Below the pieces are notes generated by a model. The model was not told the origin of the DNA and did not search any database. It was given only the letters and a program-made list of their open reading frames with translations. The position numbers and the translations under genes were made by a program. 58,000 nucleotides of DNA from Nemertoderma westbladi (lineage: Eukaryota > Xenacoelomorpha > Nemertodermatida > Nemertodermatidae). Positions within the stretch are counted from its first letter, which is position 1. Each line of letters starts with the position of its first letter. Positions 30,371 to 41,106 of the stretch are shown here, piece after piece. Where the stretch lies: NCBI GenBank assembly GCA_032718475.1, contig JAUCBJ010002235.1:1-58000 (forward strand), read 5' to 3'.

Positions 30371-30712
30371 ACAAACGTAGGATGTCAATTAAATAATCAT
30401 AGGATTAACCATCTTTTATACGAGGATGATCTTTCTTTAATGTCTAACTCCATAGCAGGTCTCCATAAACTTACAGATACATTTGTATATTACGCTAATA
30501 GACATTCCAGTGAAGTCAATATCAAAAAATCCAAATACATGTACTTCGCACCTAAATCATGTAAATCAAGCTTGGTAAGTATGTTCAGCATTAACGGTAA
30601 ACCTATTGAAACTGTAAGTAAGTATAAATATTTAGGCCACATATTTCACTGTACCACGGACGATAGTTACGACATACTCAATCAGCTGTCCAGTTTATAT
30701 AAGAGAGTTTAG
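30371..30712 (+). pseudogene. LINE RT palm/thumb fragment (right arm)
   Basis: Open frame with NHLLYEDDLSLMS, in which the catalytic YADD box appears as YEDD, followed by the 90-codon piece MSNSIAGLHKLTDTF... Separated from the 28899-30347 frame by an indel. Confidence 0.8.
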
Positions 30713-31556
30713 TTTCTGTTCGAAAACTGTTAAAATAAAACTGTTCCGTTCTTTCTGCACCCAGATATACTGTAATTCTTTATGGGCAAGGCAAAATTAT
30801 TCTCTTACAAGGTATAATCGATTACGGGTTACAACAATATAATTAGAAAGTTATTTGGATTCTCGGACGACAGTAGTGTGTCCTATATGTGTGGAGCTCT
30901 AAATCTTACAAAACTGGTTCATATCCGCCACAGTGCGTTGGAGTCCCAGTTGCATCGCATGAGATCATCTGAAAACCGAATTTTACAAACAGTTGGCTTA
31001 GTATGTACCACGAGTCGTATCATTTGTGTGTCACTTGTTGCTTATTGCTAATGTTGTGCCACAAACGTAATATTGTAATGCCGTACGTCCTTATGTTCTT
31101 CTTTTCTTTTTGTTTAATGTTTATAACTCTTATATTCTATTTTACATAATTATTTATTTATTGTACTATTTTTATATATTATTGTTCTTTGTCCTGCTCA
31201 GGGCCCCTTTTTTCTAACGTAAATCTTTAATCTTTTAATAACCGATCCTTATTTATTGCTAACTTTATTTGACACTGTGCTTTCTTTACTCGATATATAA
31301 ATTTACCGGTACTTTTATGGGCTGCTATATTAAGCCTGGAATAAAGATAATAATAATAATAATAATAGATTTATACAGTAGCTCCCAACAAAAACTCCCA
31401 TAGTTCCGCAAGGTCCTCAAGGAGTGTCCATGTATCATTTGTTTCTTTCAATATATTTTCTAATGAATGTGACCAGAAAGCCCAATCTGTATCTTTTAAT
31501 TCATATACTCGTAAGTCGAGCGAACTCGGACAGAGAGACAATTAATTCATACAGTA
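30713..31556. other. non-coding middle of the right arm
   Basis: AT-rich mirrored LINE 3' sequence. It includes a TTA/TAA triplet run near 31350 and matches 26440-27160 in reverse. Confidence 0.6.
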
Positions 31557-32262
31557 TATAACTTTTATATCATTGTCATTCTCCCGTCACTTTAAGTCTT
31601 TATACACTGAATATACGGGGTAATGTCTTCTATTTGGAGTTCCAGCAAATAGTTCAAAGTTTTTATCAATGGAAATGTCAACACAATTACTCGATATTTT
31701 TTCTGAGGCTATTAGAAAGTCTATCAAGCTTCCACCTTTCTCACAAGTAAATGTGTTCTCATGAGGAGTAATGAGATCGAATGAGCGATAAATACAGCCA
31801 ATTAATAATGGCTTATTAGTGTGACCTCACCACTTCTATCCAGCAATTTTTAGGGCCGTTGAAACGGAGGTCAGATCGTATTGATGTTTCTAAGTGGGAG
31901 CGCACATAAATAGCCGTGCCTCCTCTGGCTAGTCTCTTTTACACCATTTTCGAAAATCACAATAAAGTTCCTTAAATACACGAATTGCAACTTCATTTAA
32001 TACACTATCTTTAGTTAAAAACGTTTCCGAAAAAGACAGAATGTCGAATTTGGCATTCATAGATTACAAAAAATTTGTTATTGCACATATATTTGCGATT
32101 AAGCTCCTGCAATTTAAACGCATTAATGACAAATTCGATCTGCTGTTATTTCCGTAGAATTGGTTATCAAATGTTGTTTCATTAAAGTAATCCCCTAGAA
32201 TCAAATTGCAATTCAAGTTATCATCAGAATTAATATCACTAAAGATGTTGCCAGCAGCCCAG
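31557..32262 (-). pseudogene. LINE APE endonuclease fragment (right arm, mirrored)
   Basis: Minus-strand copy of the 25450-26160 endonuclease fragment, with its own small indels and substitutions (for example one base lost near 31820). Confidence 0.75.
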
Positions 32263-32386
32263 GGCTGGATTATGGCCTAGTGTAGCTAGGCTATAGCCTA
32301 GGGGCCCCCGACTTTTTGGGGCCCCAAAGCAAATTTAAAATTAGAAATCAATAAATAATGTAAAATTGAAACTATGGAAACAATTC

Positions 32387-32688
32387 TTTGACTGGAAAAC
32401 CATGAATTTTACCGGTTTAGGCCTTGTTCACACTCCTGAGTCAAAGTCAAAGTCAAAAAAAAAATAAATAAATATAGCTAGCAAGCAATAATAAATAATA
32501 ATACATTATATATGCCTAATATAATACATAGGGGCATTCTATGAAAAATTAAATTTCATGTGATGTGTTTTACATTTTGTCTTTTGACTTCGTCTTTGAC
32601 TCGGTAATGTGAAATGCGGCCTTACATGTAATTTGACAGAGGGGTCATCAATAATATTACTAAATTCACTGCCATTGAACTTCCGTTA
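32387..32688. other. gene-free AT-rich stretch
   Basis: Only short A-rich and TAAATAA-type repeats seen. Confidence 0.5.
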
Positions 32689-33189
32689 TTGGTTATTGGT
32701 TATTCCAGGATTTGGAAGTCACCGAGAATTAATCGGAAACTTAAGGTCCGATTATTTAGAGCAGCAGTAGTTCCAGTACTCCTCTATGGGAGTCCATGCT
32801 GGGCTCTAACTGCTGAGGACACCAAATCTCTGGATGGCACATTCACAAGAATGCTACGCCTGGTTCATTGTGTCAAGTACAATGCACACATCTCCAACCA
32901 GACTCTATATAACATTGGAGGTGTCCCATTGGTTCCCCCAAGCTTGACACTAGAACAAAATCGCCTCCGCTTTGCAGGACATTGCTTTCGCCGTGAGGAC
33001 CAGCCAGTGCATAATCTTGTACTTTGGCAGCCTCATGGAGTGAATAAGCATGGTGGACAGCCCATGACTTTCTTGAGACGCATCTTAAAGAACACTGGCC
33101 TTGAAGATGCGGATGATCTAGCAAATGTCATGGGTGATAGGGAGTTGTGGCGGTGCAATTTTGTCGATAAGCCGGCACAGCATTCTTAA
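32689..33189 (+). pseudogene. LINE ORF2 C-terminal fragment
   Basis: 166 codons. LFRAAVVPVLLYGSPCWAL and TRMLRLVHCVKYNAHISNQ are the region after RT thumb. NRLRFAGHCFRRED and HGGQPMTFLRRILKNTG are the typical C-terminal tail of non-LTR elements. The 5' part is missing, so this is a truncated insertion of a family different from the inverted-repeat LINE. Confidence 0.8.
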
Positions 33190-33628
33190 AAATGCAGCTG
33201 CAATGCAGCATGCCGATCCTAGTAGTATATAGTAGGGCCTATATTTCGATGCTAGTTTTAGCAGGTCTGGATAACTTTGCTCCCTTCCATATTTTGCCAG
33301 TGTGCCTTTAGGTTGATATTTATTATGATATCGAAAACATTTATTACATTTCTCAAATTTTAAGGCTATTATTACAGTTTTTCTGCAAACCCGCGGATGT
33401 GCATAAAATTCGGGGACTTATTGTATTTGGTTCAATGCATTCACCATAGCAGCAGTACGCCTTTTTGAGTGCTGGAGCATATTAGTGCATATTAGTATAA
33501 TATATCGTACCCTGAATATATATATAATTATTATATAGTCTAGTGTAGAACGAAAATAATAGACAGACCAAAATCAAGCAATAAAAATAATAATAATTAT
33601 TATTATTATTATTATATACAGTATATAT
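33190..33628. other. gene-free stretch with AT microsatellites
   Basis: ATATAT and TTATTATTA runs near 33510-33620. Nothing else recognised. Confidence 0.5.
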
Positions 33629-34549
33629 TATACACCATGACCCGTAATATAGTGTCATTTTCTGATGACACGGACCCCCCCTCCCCCCCCCCAGATTTTT
33701 CTATAAATCTGTATCAAATTGTTTGAAATTTGAAACACAATTAGTTCAACTCACCGTGGTTGTTACCATGAAGCCGGAATTTTCGATTTCGCCTTTAAAT
33801 TTTATTTATAAGCGTTTTAAAAAAGTGTCTTTTGCGAAATCGCACCCTCTGTATCATTGCCATTCTTCACTTTAGTCGTAATTGTTCACATCAATAGAAA
33901 GCTTGCGTTGCAAGGATTCCAAATATGTAACAATGTCTGAATTTCGTTGAGAAACAGCTGAGAAATAGGCATTCAAAGATTGCAAGAATTATTGTTCGCT
34001 GAAGGCCATTTATTCTATTTAATAAATACATAATATTCTTGAACGTGTTATTTATTTTATGAGTTGGTAGGCAACAGCGGAATGCCTATACAATATCTAT
34101 ATTGCCTAGCTAATCATACATAAACAAATTGTTCCAGAATATTGTGTATTTATTAAATAGAATAAATGGCCTGCAGTGAACAATAATTCTTGCAATCTTT
34201 GAACGCCTATTTCTCAGCTGTTTCTCAACGAAATTCAGACATTGTTACATATTTGGAATCCTTGCAATGCAAGCTTTCTATTGATGTGAAAAAAATTACG
34301 ACTAATCTGAAGAATGGCAATGATACAGAGGGTGCGATTTCGCAAAAGACAATTTTTTAAAACGCTTATAAATAAAATTTACAGGCGAAATCGAAAATTC
34401 CGGCTTCATGGTAACAACCTCGGTGAGTTGAACTAGTTGTGTTTCAAATTTCAAACAATATGATAAAGATTTGTAGACAAATTTGGGGGGGGGGGGGGGG
34501 GGGTCCGTGTCATCCGAAAATGACACTATATTACGGGTCATGGTGTATA
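33629..34549. mobile_element. foldback element, ~416-bp inverted arms
   Basis: Left arm 33629-34044 and right arm 34131-34549 are reverse complements with scattered differences around an 86-bp centre. Outer ends read TATACACCATGACCCGTAA. A C run on one arm and a G run on the other (34487-34503) differ in length. No coding capacity. TA may be the duplicated target, which would suggest a Tc1/mariner-like mobiliser, but this is weak. Confidence 0.85.
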
Positions 34550-35076
34550 TAATAAGAATAAAATAATAGGAAGGCATATTTTATACAACCATGTTCAGCA
34601 TGATCCGGTCTCTTAAATATAATTTTGAGTTGAACGAATTATGTTTTTGGCAGACCAATATCAAGCAAGTAAAATAATTATTTGGAAACAGAGAAACAAC
34701 ATGTTCCTATCTGTTCAACCGTAAGTAGTCATCGTTTTATTTAAGCAGGGACACAAAGCGCAACCCTGTTTAAATACTGTAAGTAAAATTATCACATTGG
34801 TTACATTTTTGCATGTGTTTCGCCGGGACTTTTTTTTTTTGCTTTGCTTCGCCGGGATTTGGATCATCAGCTACACTAACCCGTGCAGGACACATGTTAA
34901 TCAAACTAACTACACCAAAAACCAGCTAAAAACACACACGTGTAATTTAAGTTAAGTCAGTGCTCACATTTTGAACAATATCTCGAGAAGTAATAACTCT
35001 AGCGTTGTGGGGCGAGACACGTATGGCGAGCCATCAGCGAACTGATATAATTATACTATGGCCGTTTTTCAAAAGT
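34550..35076. other. gene-free stretch
   Basis: Holds an imperfect repeat around GCTTCGCCGGGA at 34827-34860. No frame supported. Confidence 0.45.
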
Positions 35077-35110
35077 CTGTGTGTGTGTGTGTGACGTGTG
35101 TGTGTGTGTA
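35077..35110. repeat. (GT)n microsatellite
   Basis: GT run interrupted by GACGT. Confidence 0.9.
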
Positions 35111-35145
35111 GGTGAACTGGTTCAAACAGGGGACAATTGCATGAA

Positions 35146-36084
35146 TACACTCACTCCTTTAAACTCCCACAACCCTGCCCCACCCACTCCTTTAAACTCA
35201 GACGACCCTGCCCCACTCACTCCTTTAAACTCCGAAAACCCTGCCCCACCCACTCCTTACAACTCCGACAACCCTCCCCCACCCACTCCTTTAAACTCCG
35301 ACAACCCTGCCTCACTCACTCCTTTAAACTCAGACGACCCTGCCCCACTCACTCCTTTAAACTCCTATGACTCTGCCCCACCCACTCCTTCAACATCCGA
35401 CAACCCTGCCCCACTCACTCCTTTAAACTCCAATGACCCTGCCCCACCCACTCCTTCGACATCCGACAACCCTGTCCCACCCACTCCTTTGACCTCCGAC
35501 AACCCTGCCCCACTCACTCCTTTAAACTCCAATGACCCTGCCCCACCCACTCCTTCGACATCCGACAACCCTGTCCCACCCACTCCTTTGACCTCCGACA
35601 ACCCTGCCCCACTCACTCCTTTAAACTCCAATGACCATGCCCCACCCACTCCTTCAACATCCGACAACCCTGCCCCAATCACTTCTTAAAACTCCGACAA
35701 CCCTGCCCCACCCACTCCTTTAAACTCCGACAACCCTGCCTCATTCACTCCTTTAAATTCAGACGACCCTGCCCCACTCACTCCTTCAACATCCGACAAC
35801 CCTGCCCCAATCACTCCTTTAAACTCCAATGACCCTGCCCCACCCACTCCTTCAACATCCGACAACCCTGCCCCAATCACTTCTTAAAACTCCGACAACC
35901 CTGCCCCACCCACTCCTTTAACCTCCGACAACCCTGCCCCACCCACTCCTTCAACCTCGGACAACCCTGCCCCACTCACTCCTTTAAACTCCAATGACCC
36001 TGCCCCACCCACTCCTTCGACATCCGACAACACTGTCCCACTCACTACTTAAAACTCCGACAACCCTGCCCCACTCACTCCTTT
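35146..36084. repeat. 33-bp minisatellite, ~28 copies
   Basis: Units of CACTCCTTTAAACTCC then GACAACCCTGCCCCA, with variants (CTTCAACATCC, CAATGACCC). Because 33 is a multiple of three, the array is open in some frames (11-residue TPLNSDNPAPP repeat, 35081-35689). Stops recur in the ACTTCTTAAAACTCC variants and there is no gene context. It abuts the exact breakpoint of element B. Confidence 0.92.
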
Positions 36085-38224
36085 ATAAGTTAAACTGGTC
36101 TGTCCCAATTAACATCGCAATGGAACGATAATTAACAGGACATTCCGGTATTCCAAGGTGTCGGAAATACTTACGATCTTCCGGTGATTGCTCTGGCACA
36201 GGGCCGAGCAAGTTACTAAAGTCCTTCGTAGCTGCAAAGGTCAAATTTCTTACCGGAAGTAATGAGCGCTCCTCCTTGCTGTGTTCCGCTTTGGAAAGAA
36301 GAGTGTCTAAGGTTAGTTTTACTCTTGTCACAGGGATCGCTCTCTTACCATGCATGCTGCTTACAGTATACTGAGCAGTCTTACCTTGACTCATGTCCGT
36401 AACCACGTCGGCTACTTGTTCGTCGACATAACTATGCGATGACGCAGAGTCTAAGATAGCGTATATACGCTTGCTCCCTCGGGTTCCGGTAATCTTTATA
36501 GGGATCACACTAAACCCTTTCAATTGGTTCTGTGTGAGGAGCGTTATCAATGGTTGTTCCTCACCTGCATGCACGTAGAAAGTGTCGTCTTCCTCCTCGT
36601 CCTCATCCGATGATCCTGACTGATCCATACAGTCTGCATAAAAGGTACGGATCTCGCGCGGCGCACGCTCCTTATAAAGCGCGTCGCATCTAGCCGCTTT
36701 ATCTGGATACTCTCGTCGAAAGCGTCTGGTCGGAGTATGACTGGTTGTGTGGAGCAACGCGTCATGGTTACGTCCACACTGAGGACATGTATCGTCGCTC
36801 GGGCAATCCTTCCGGACGTGTCCTGGCTTCATACATCTCCAGCAGGAATCTAACGATCGAATTTGGAGTCTCCTTTCTTCAATCCCTAACTCCTTAAAAG
36901 CGCGACATCCACGAAGTTTATGTCCGCTATGGTTTCTGCCGTTCCGCTCGCAGTATGAGCATCCCGCAAAGTCCGCCGGCAACTGTTGTCGTGGCTGCGT
37001 GGTGCCGATAGGCGTCAGAACTTTAGAAGTCTCAGTAGGGGTGGCGTAGGTAACGGCTTTCGCGTTCGTCGGAAATGGTTTGGTCCGAGTCGGCGCAGAA
37101 ATAGCTATCCCTTCCGCCGCGATATGGTGATCGGTATAGTTCGATCGAGTCTCGATCACGGCCTCCCGTGAAATCAGTTGGTAGACGTCGGTGAGTTTTA
37201 AAAGCCCGCCGGCCTCTTCACGCTGGTACTCGATGCGTCGCCATTCTCGTCGGAGTCGATGATGATGTCGACCGATTATCCTGATGAGAACCGTCGGTGC
37301 GTTAGTGTATTCGAGTTGTCCAATGGACCGTAAAGTCCCTATAGCATTTTTGATTTCGTCCGCGAGTCGTAGAAGGTCGATCGGTTTCGAAATGCTGCCT
37401 CCTCTACAGAGGTCTTCGATAATGGATTTAGCCATGGCGACGTTACCTCCGTAAATCGAATATAAACGGTCGTACACCAACTCAAAGGCATCGGGAACAC
37501 CAATGAAGGTTTCCGCTAATCGTTTCGGCTCACCAGACAGGACTTGGAGCAAGTAATTAAACTTATCCGGCGAGGTGAAAGCACACTTAGCGATCTGGGA
37601 CTCTACGTAGTCTACCAGTGTGCGCCAGTGTTTCGCGTTGCCAGAGAACTTCGGTGGTTGCTGTGCCGGTAATCCGTGTCTAGCCGCGAATTTCGCAATC
37701 TCGCTAACCAAATCCAACTGTCCGCGTCCCTGTTCGGCGGCGTCGTCCAGTCGCTCCCTTCCGCGCGTTGGTGGTCGGTAGGAATTATTAACGGGATCTT
37801 CTTCTCGATGGGTCGGAGTCTGTCTAGTCTCCTGTTCTCTCCTTGGTGGTCGATGTTGTCTAGGTTGTTCCAACTCCATGCTGGTTCGTGATCGATCTGA
37901 CGGTTGCACTTCGAGTCGTTCTTCGAGTTGAGCTATTCGGTCTGTCATCTCGGTGAACTGTTTGGCGCTGATCGTTTCCGCTGGTTTCAACGTGGGTTTC
38001 TGTTGGGGTGTTTCTCGTGGAGGATTATAGATATAGGTGTTCATCGATCGTTCCTCTCGTTTGTAATCATCCGCTGCTCCAGTATGGAATATTTCCCGTT
38101 CCGTCGACTCCGAGTCGCTAGATGAATCGCTGTCGTCTGGATAAGGTGGTTGGCGGGTTCGCGTACGGCGTATTATTCTTGGTCTCGTCCATTGTGGTCT
38201 GGAATCTACGGCTCTCCGTTGTTC

Positions 38225-38244
38225 GGTAGGCTCGCAAGCCTTCC
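38225..38244. repeat. dispersed 20-bp palindrome, copy 11 (element B)
   Basis: GGTAGGCTCGCAAGCCTTCC, translated WKACEPTE, at the place of the tandem units of element A. Confidence 0.85.
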
Positions 38245-39144
38245 ACGAAGTCGTAGGTCTCGTTATATGTTGTCCGATCCAGTGGGTACTACCCACATCC
38301 ATCCTCCTCCGTTGTTCGGTAGTTATGTTACTTGCTAAAATTGGCGATGAAGTCGCCCTAGGTTGCGGTATTTCCGTCACAACAAACCTGTTGCCTTGCG
38401 TCGAACGCACAGGCGTTATTTCCTTAGGTTTCGTAACAAAGACCGGTTTTATCGAAGTCGCGGGTTTGAGCATAGGAATAACTTGGGGAAAACGTCTACA
38501 GTAATCCTCGACGAACTCCTCTCCTCGATCTATAGCTCCCACACTTCCTTCCTCGATTCGCTTTTGAATTCCGCGATATCGAGCTTCCATACGATCCAGG
38601 GCAGACAAGTCGTGTCCAGCTTGCGATCTGATAGATCTATCTCTCGCGTCGAGTTCAAGGTCCGCTTGCGCGTTCGCTGCCTCGCGCGATCTACGATTCA
38701 ACTCGAACTGTAATTGCATCTCCCTTTCGCGTCGATCCGCTGCTTATTGTTGTGCCGCTAACTCCACTTCCTGTATAGCTAAACGAGTGGCTATTTGTCG
38801 TGCCTCCAACTTGGCGCGAGCGTCGGATGCTGCTTTCTTCCGTGCTAATTCTTCGGCTGCCGCCGATGCGGCTGCTTCTTGCGCTAAGTCTTCTTCTAGT
38901 CTCCTCATCTCTGAGGATTCTAATTCGGCTTGCGCCTTGAGTTGCGCAATTCTCGTCTCATCCTCTCTATGTTGTTTCTCTCCCTCGATGGCGATCTGTG
39001 CCATCCTCTGTTGCGCTTCTTCCTCGACGACTTGTTGTCGGCGTGCAACCTCCTGTTGTTGTCGAGTAATTACAGACGCTGTCCTACTAACGTCGCCAAC
39101 GTCGCTCCGCATGCTAACGAACGATCTATCCAGTGGTGGATGCT

Positions 39145-39164
39145 GGTAGGCTCGCGAGCCTTCC
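39145..39164. repeat. dispersed 20-bp palindrome, copy 12 (element B)
   Basis: GGTAGGCTCGCGAGCCTTCC, translated EGSRAYQ, a third reading frame. The aligned part of element A gag has no such motif. Confidence 0.85.
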
Positions 39165-39953
39165 GTAGTGAGAACTTCCGTCGTCCCTCGCGGTTCGACT
39201 TCCGGTTCTTCGATCGGTACGCCGCATCTATGAAGAAAATTGGTGAGTGTCTCTAACCTCCCGTCCAGGCAGTAGAGTTCTTCTTCCTCTTCGGGTTGTA
39301 ACAACGCGTCCGAAACTGACTCACCTAGCAGTTGGTCGAACTGCTCCTGTTGAGCCAATCTTATCACCGACTTAAACTGGATAAGGCTTTCTCTCGCACT
39401 TACCAACTTGTCTATTATCTTTACCTGAGTAAAGTTATCGCCACGCAACTCTGCAAGTTCGTGTAAACCTTTAAGTTTATCTACGGAGGCATGTACCCTA
39501 CTTTCTATCCTTACCTGTAAGGTGTAGAACTCGTATCTCGACATCGGGGCGGTTAACGCGCGTAAAACGCGAAAACCTTCTCCGAGGTTCCGAGTAATCT
39601 GGGCCATGTGTCCTCCTATACTCCTAATAACGTTCTCCTGGCTTCCAGTCGAACTTACCATGTCCGGTTCCCGCGATCTAGTCTGCGGGACGGTAAGGAA
39701 ATCTTCGATTCTGCCGTCGCCACGCGTTGCGGCTTCCGGTATTTCCGTTCGGGGTACCGGCGACGCAAGTGGTGTGACATCGGTGGAATCTCGGGTTCTC
39801 CTTCTCGTTTCGTCTACTGTCGATCTGTCCGGGTCGCACGAGTCATAGTCGGTAGGTGGGTATCTCATCGAATGGGGTGTGTCACTCATGTCTTATTATA
39901 TACGTCAAGTACGGGTAATAAAATGTCAAAGTTCTGAAGTGTTGAAGTGTCAA

Positions 39954-39959
39954 ACTTAC
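39954..39959 (-). promoter_or_regulatory. candidate 5' splice donor, element B
   Basis: AAGGTAAGTTTGACA on the coding strand, 65 nt before the gag ATG; the nine-base donor consensus is complete. Confidence 0.5.
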
Positions 39960-40060
39960 CTTGGTATATATAATAGATATATATATACCCTAACCGGTAC
40001 AAATAAATCAACAAAGTCAGAATGTCGAAATGTCAAAATGGCGAAATGTCGAAATGTCAA

Positions 40061-40066
40061 ACTTAC
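40061..40066 (-). promoter_or_regulatory. second candidate 5' splice donor, element B
   Basis: Same AAGGTAAGTTTGACA word 107 bp upstream, carried by the leader repeat. Confidence 0.45.
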
Positions 40067-40800
40067 CTTGATATATATATATATCATATATATACCCTAA
40101 CCGGTACAAATAAAACTAACAAAGTATATAATAAAATAAGTAATAATCTAGCCTACCGGCTAAATTTGTACGAATAAATGAGATAACGGTATAAGTTACC
40201 AAAATGTAGATCAACAAGTACAAATAATAGGCAAAACAGCAACGTCTAACGGGAAAATAAGTACCAACAACACTACTAATAGACAGTGAAACCCACAAAT
40301 TTTGAGTACTACTGTGCTTTCTTAAGTTTGAACGACACGAGTCGTAAAACTTACGTTCCTTTGATCTTCCAGTCGTGCAAATTCCCAAATACAAACCGGA
40401 CGTGGGTCTTTCCGTTTTTCGGCGGCGCGGACGAATTTGTTGTCTCCCAAACATTGCGAAAAGCGGTCTAATCCTCGAAGCGGTCCAGAAATGAGTCCTT
40501 GAGTCCTGAAAGGTCGAAGGTGAGAGTTTTACTTCTACGCTACGAAAAATCTTCCTAGGTACTGATACAACTTGGTCTTTAAACCCTATGTACCTTTTCA
40601 AGTACCGAAAAGTAACACCGCACACACACGGCGTAAAACAAAATGCTACAAACTAACTATTAGCTAGTCAAATATTAAATACAAAAGTACTAGCTACCCT
40701 AAAAGCCTACTGAAGCAGGGGACGTTCTACAAATTACTAAATTTACTAACCTTAAATTTTAAATATCTCCTACTTTCAATAGCTAACAGATCTAAACAAT

Positions 40801-41106
40801 ACTATACACTACGGTAGAAATATTATACACTAATTTATATAAATATTTTTCACTTACAATAGCTAACTATATTTATATATATATCTCACCCTAAAATGCG
40901 CACGCACCTTCGGTCGAGATATTTAATAAAATATTTCTCACTGTAAGGTGAGAATACTATACACTACGGTAGAAATACTATACACTAATTTATATAAAAT
41001 ATTTCTTACTTACAATAGCTAACTATATTTATATATATATATCACCCTAAAATGCGCACGCACCTTCGGTCGAGATATTTAATAAAATATTTCTCACTGT
41101 AAGGTC
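40801..41106. repeat. 155-bp tandem duplication in the element B leader
   Basis: ACTATACACTACGGTAGAAAT starts units at 40801 and 40956; the second runs to about 41106, with few differences. Both carry GCGCACGCACCTTCGGTCG. Confidence 0.9.

Larger units (their letters stand above)
29728..32386. repeat. right arm of the giant inverted repeat
   Basis: Reverse complement of 25313-28201, with a spacer of 1526 bp. The inner match starts at ATGTTAGGAAACAC. The outer match ends near AAACAATT at 32386. Confidence 0.9.
36083..39889 (-). pseudogene. gag: element B gag-protease polyprotein, one in-frame stop, 3' truncated
   Basis: One frame from ATG at 39889 (MSDTPHSMRY) to 36083, interrupted only by a TAA at 38744-38746 in the coiled coil (after VELAAQQ). 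Domains: N-terminal helices (IRSIGGHMAQITRNLGEGF), coiled coil (EEEAQQRMAQIAIEGEK, then QLQFELNRRSREAANAQ), DUF1759 (LPAQQPPKFSGNAKHW), a junction intact where element A is frameshifted, CCHC knuckle (CWRCMKPGHVRKDC), and aspartic protease with DSA (YAILDSASSHSYVDEQV). It ends at LIGTDQFNL, exactly where the 33-bp minisatellite begins, so RT, RNase H and integrase are lost. Protein similarity to element A is high but not recent, making it a separate subfamily. Confidence 0.88.
39890..41106 (-). other. element B 5' leader
   Basis: Untranslated. It holds two splice-donor matches (below), two ~105-bp repeats ending in a TATATA run and CCCTAACCGGTACAAATAAA (39950-40110), a region shared with the element A leader (40380-40530), and a 155-bp tandem repeat. 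Confidence 0.65.

Noticed and set aside
35081-35689. Secreted Thr/Pro-repeat protein gene
   Set aside because: It is the translation of a 33-bp minisatellite; the N-terminal VCVCDVCVCV comes from a GT run, and later units carry stops.
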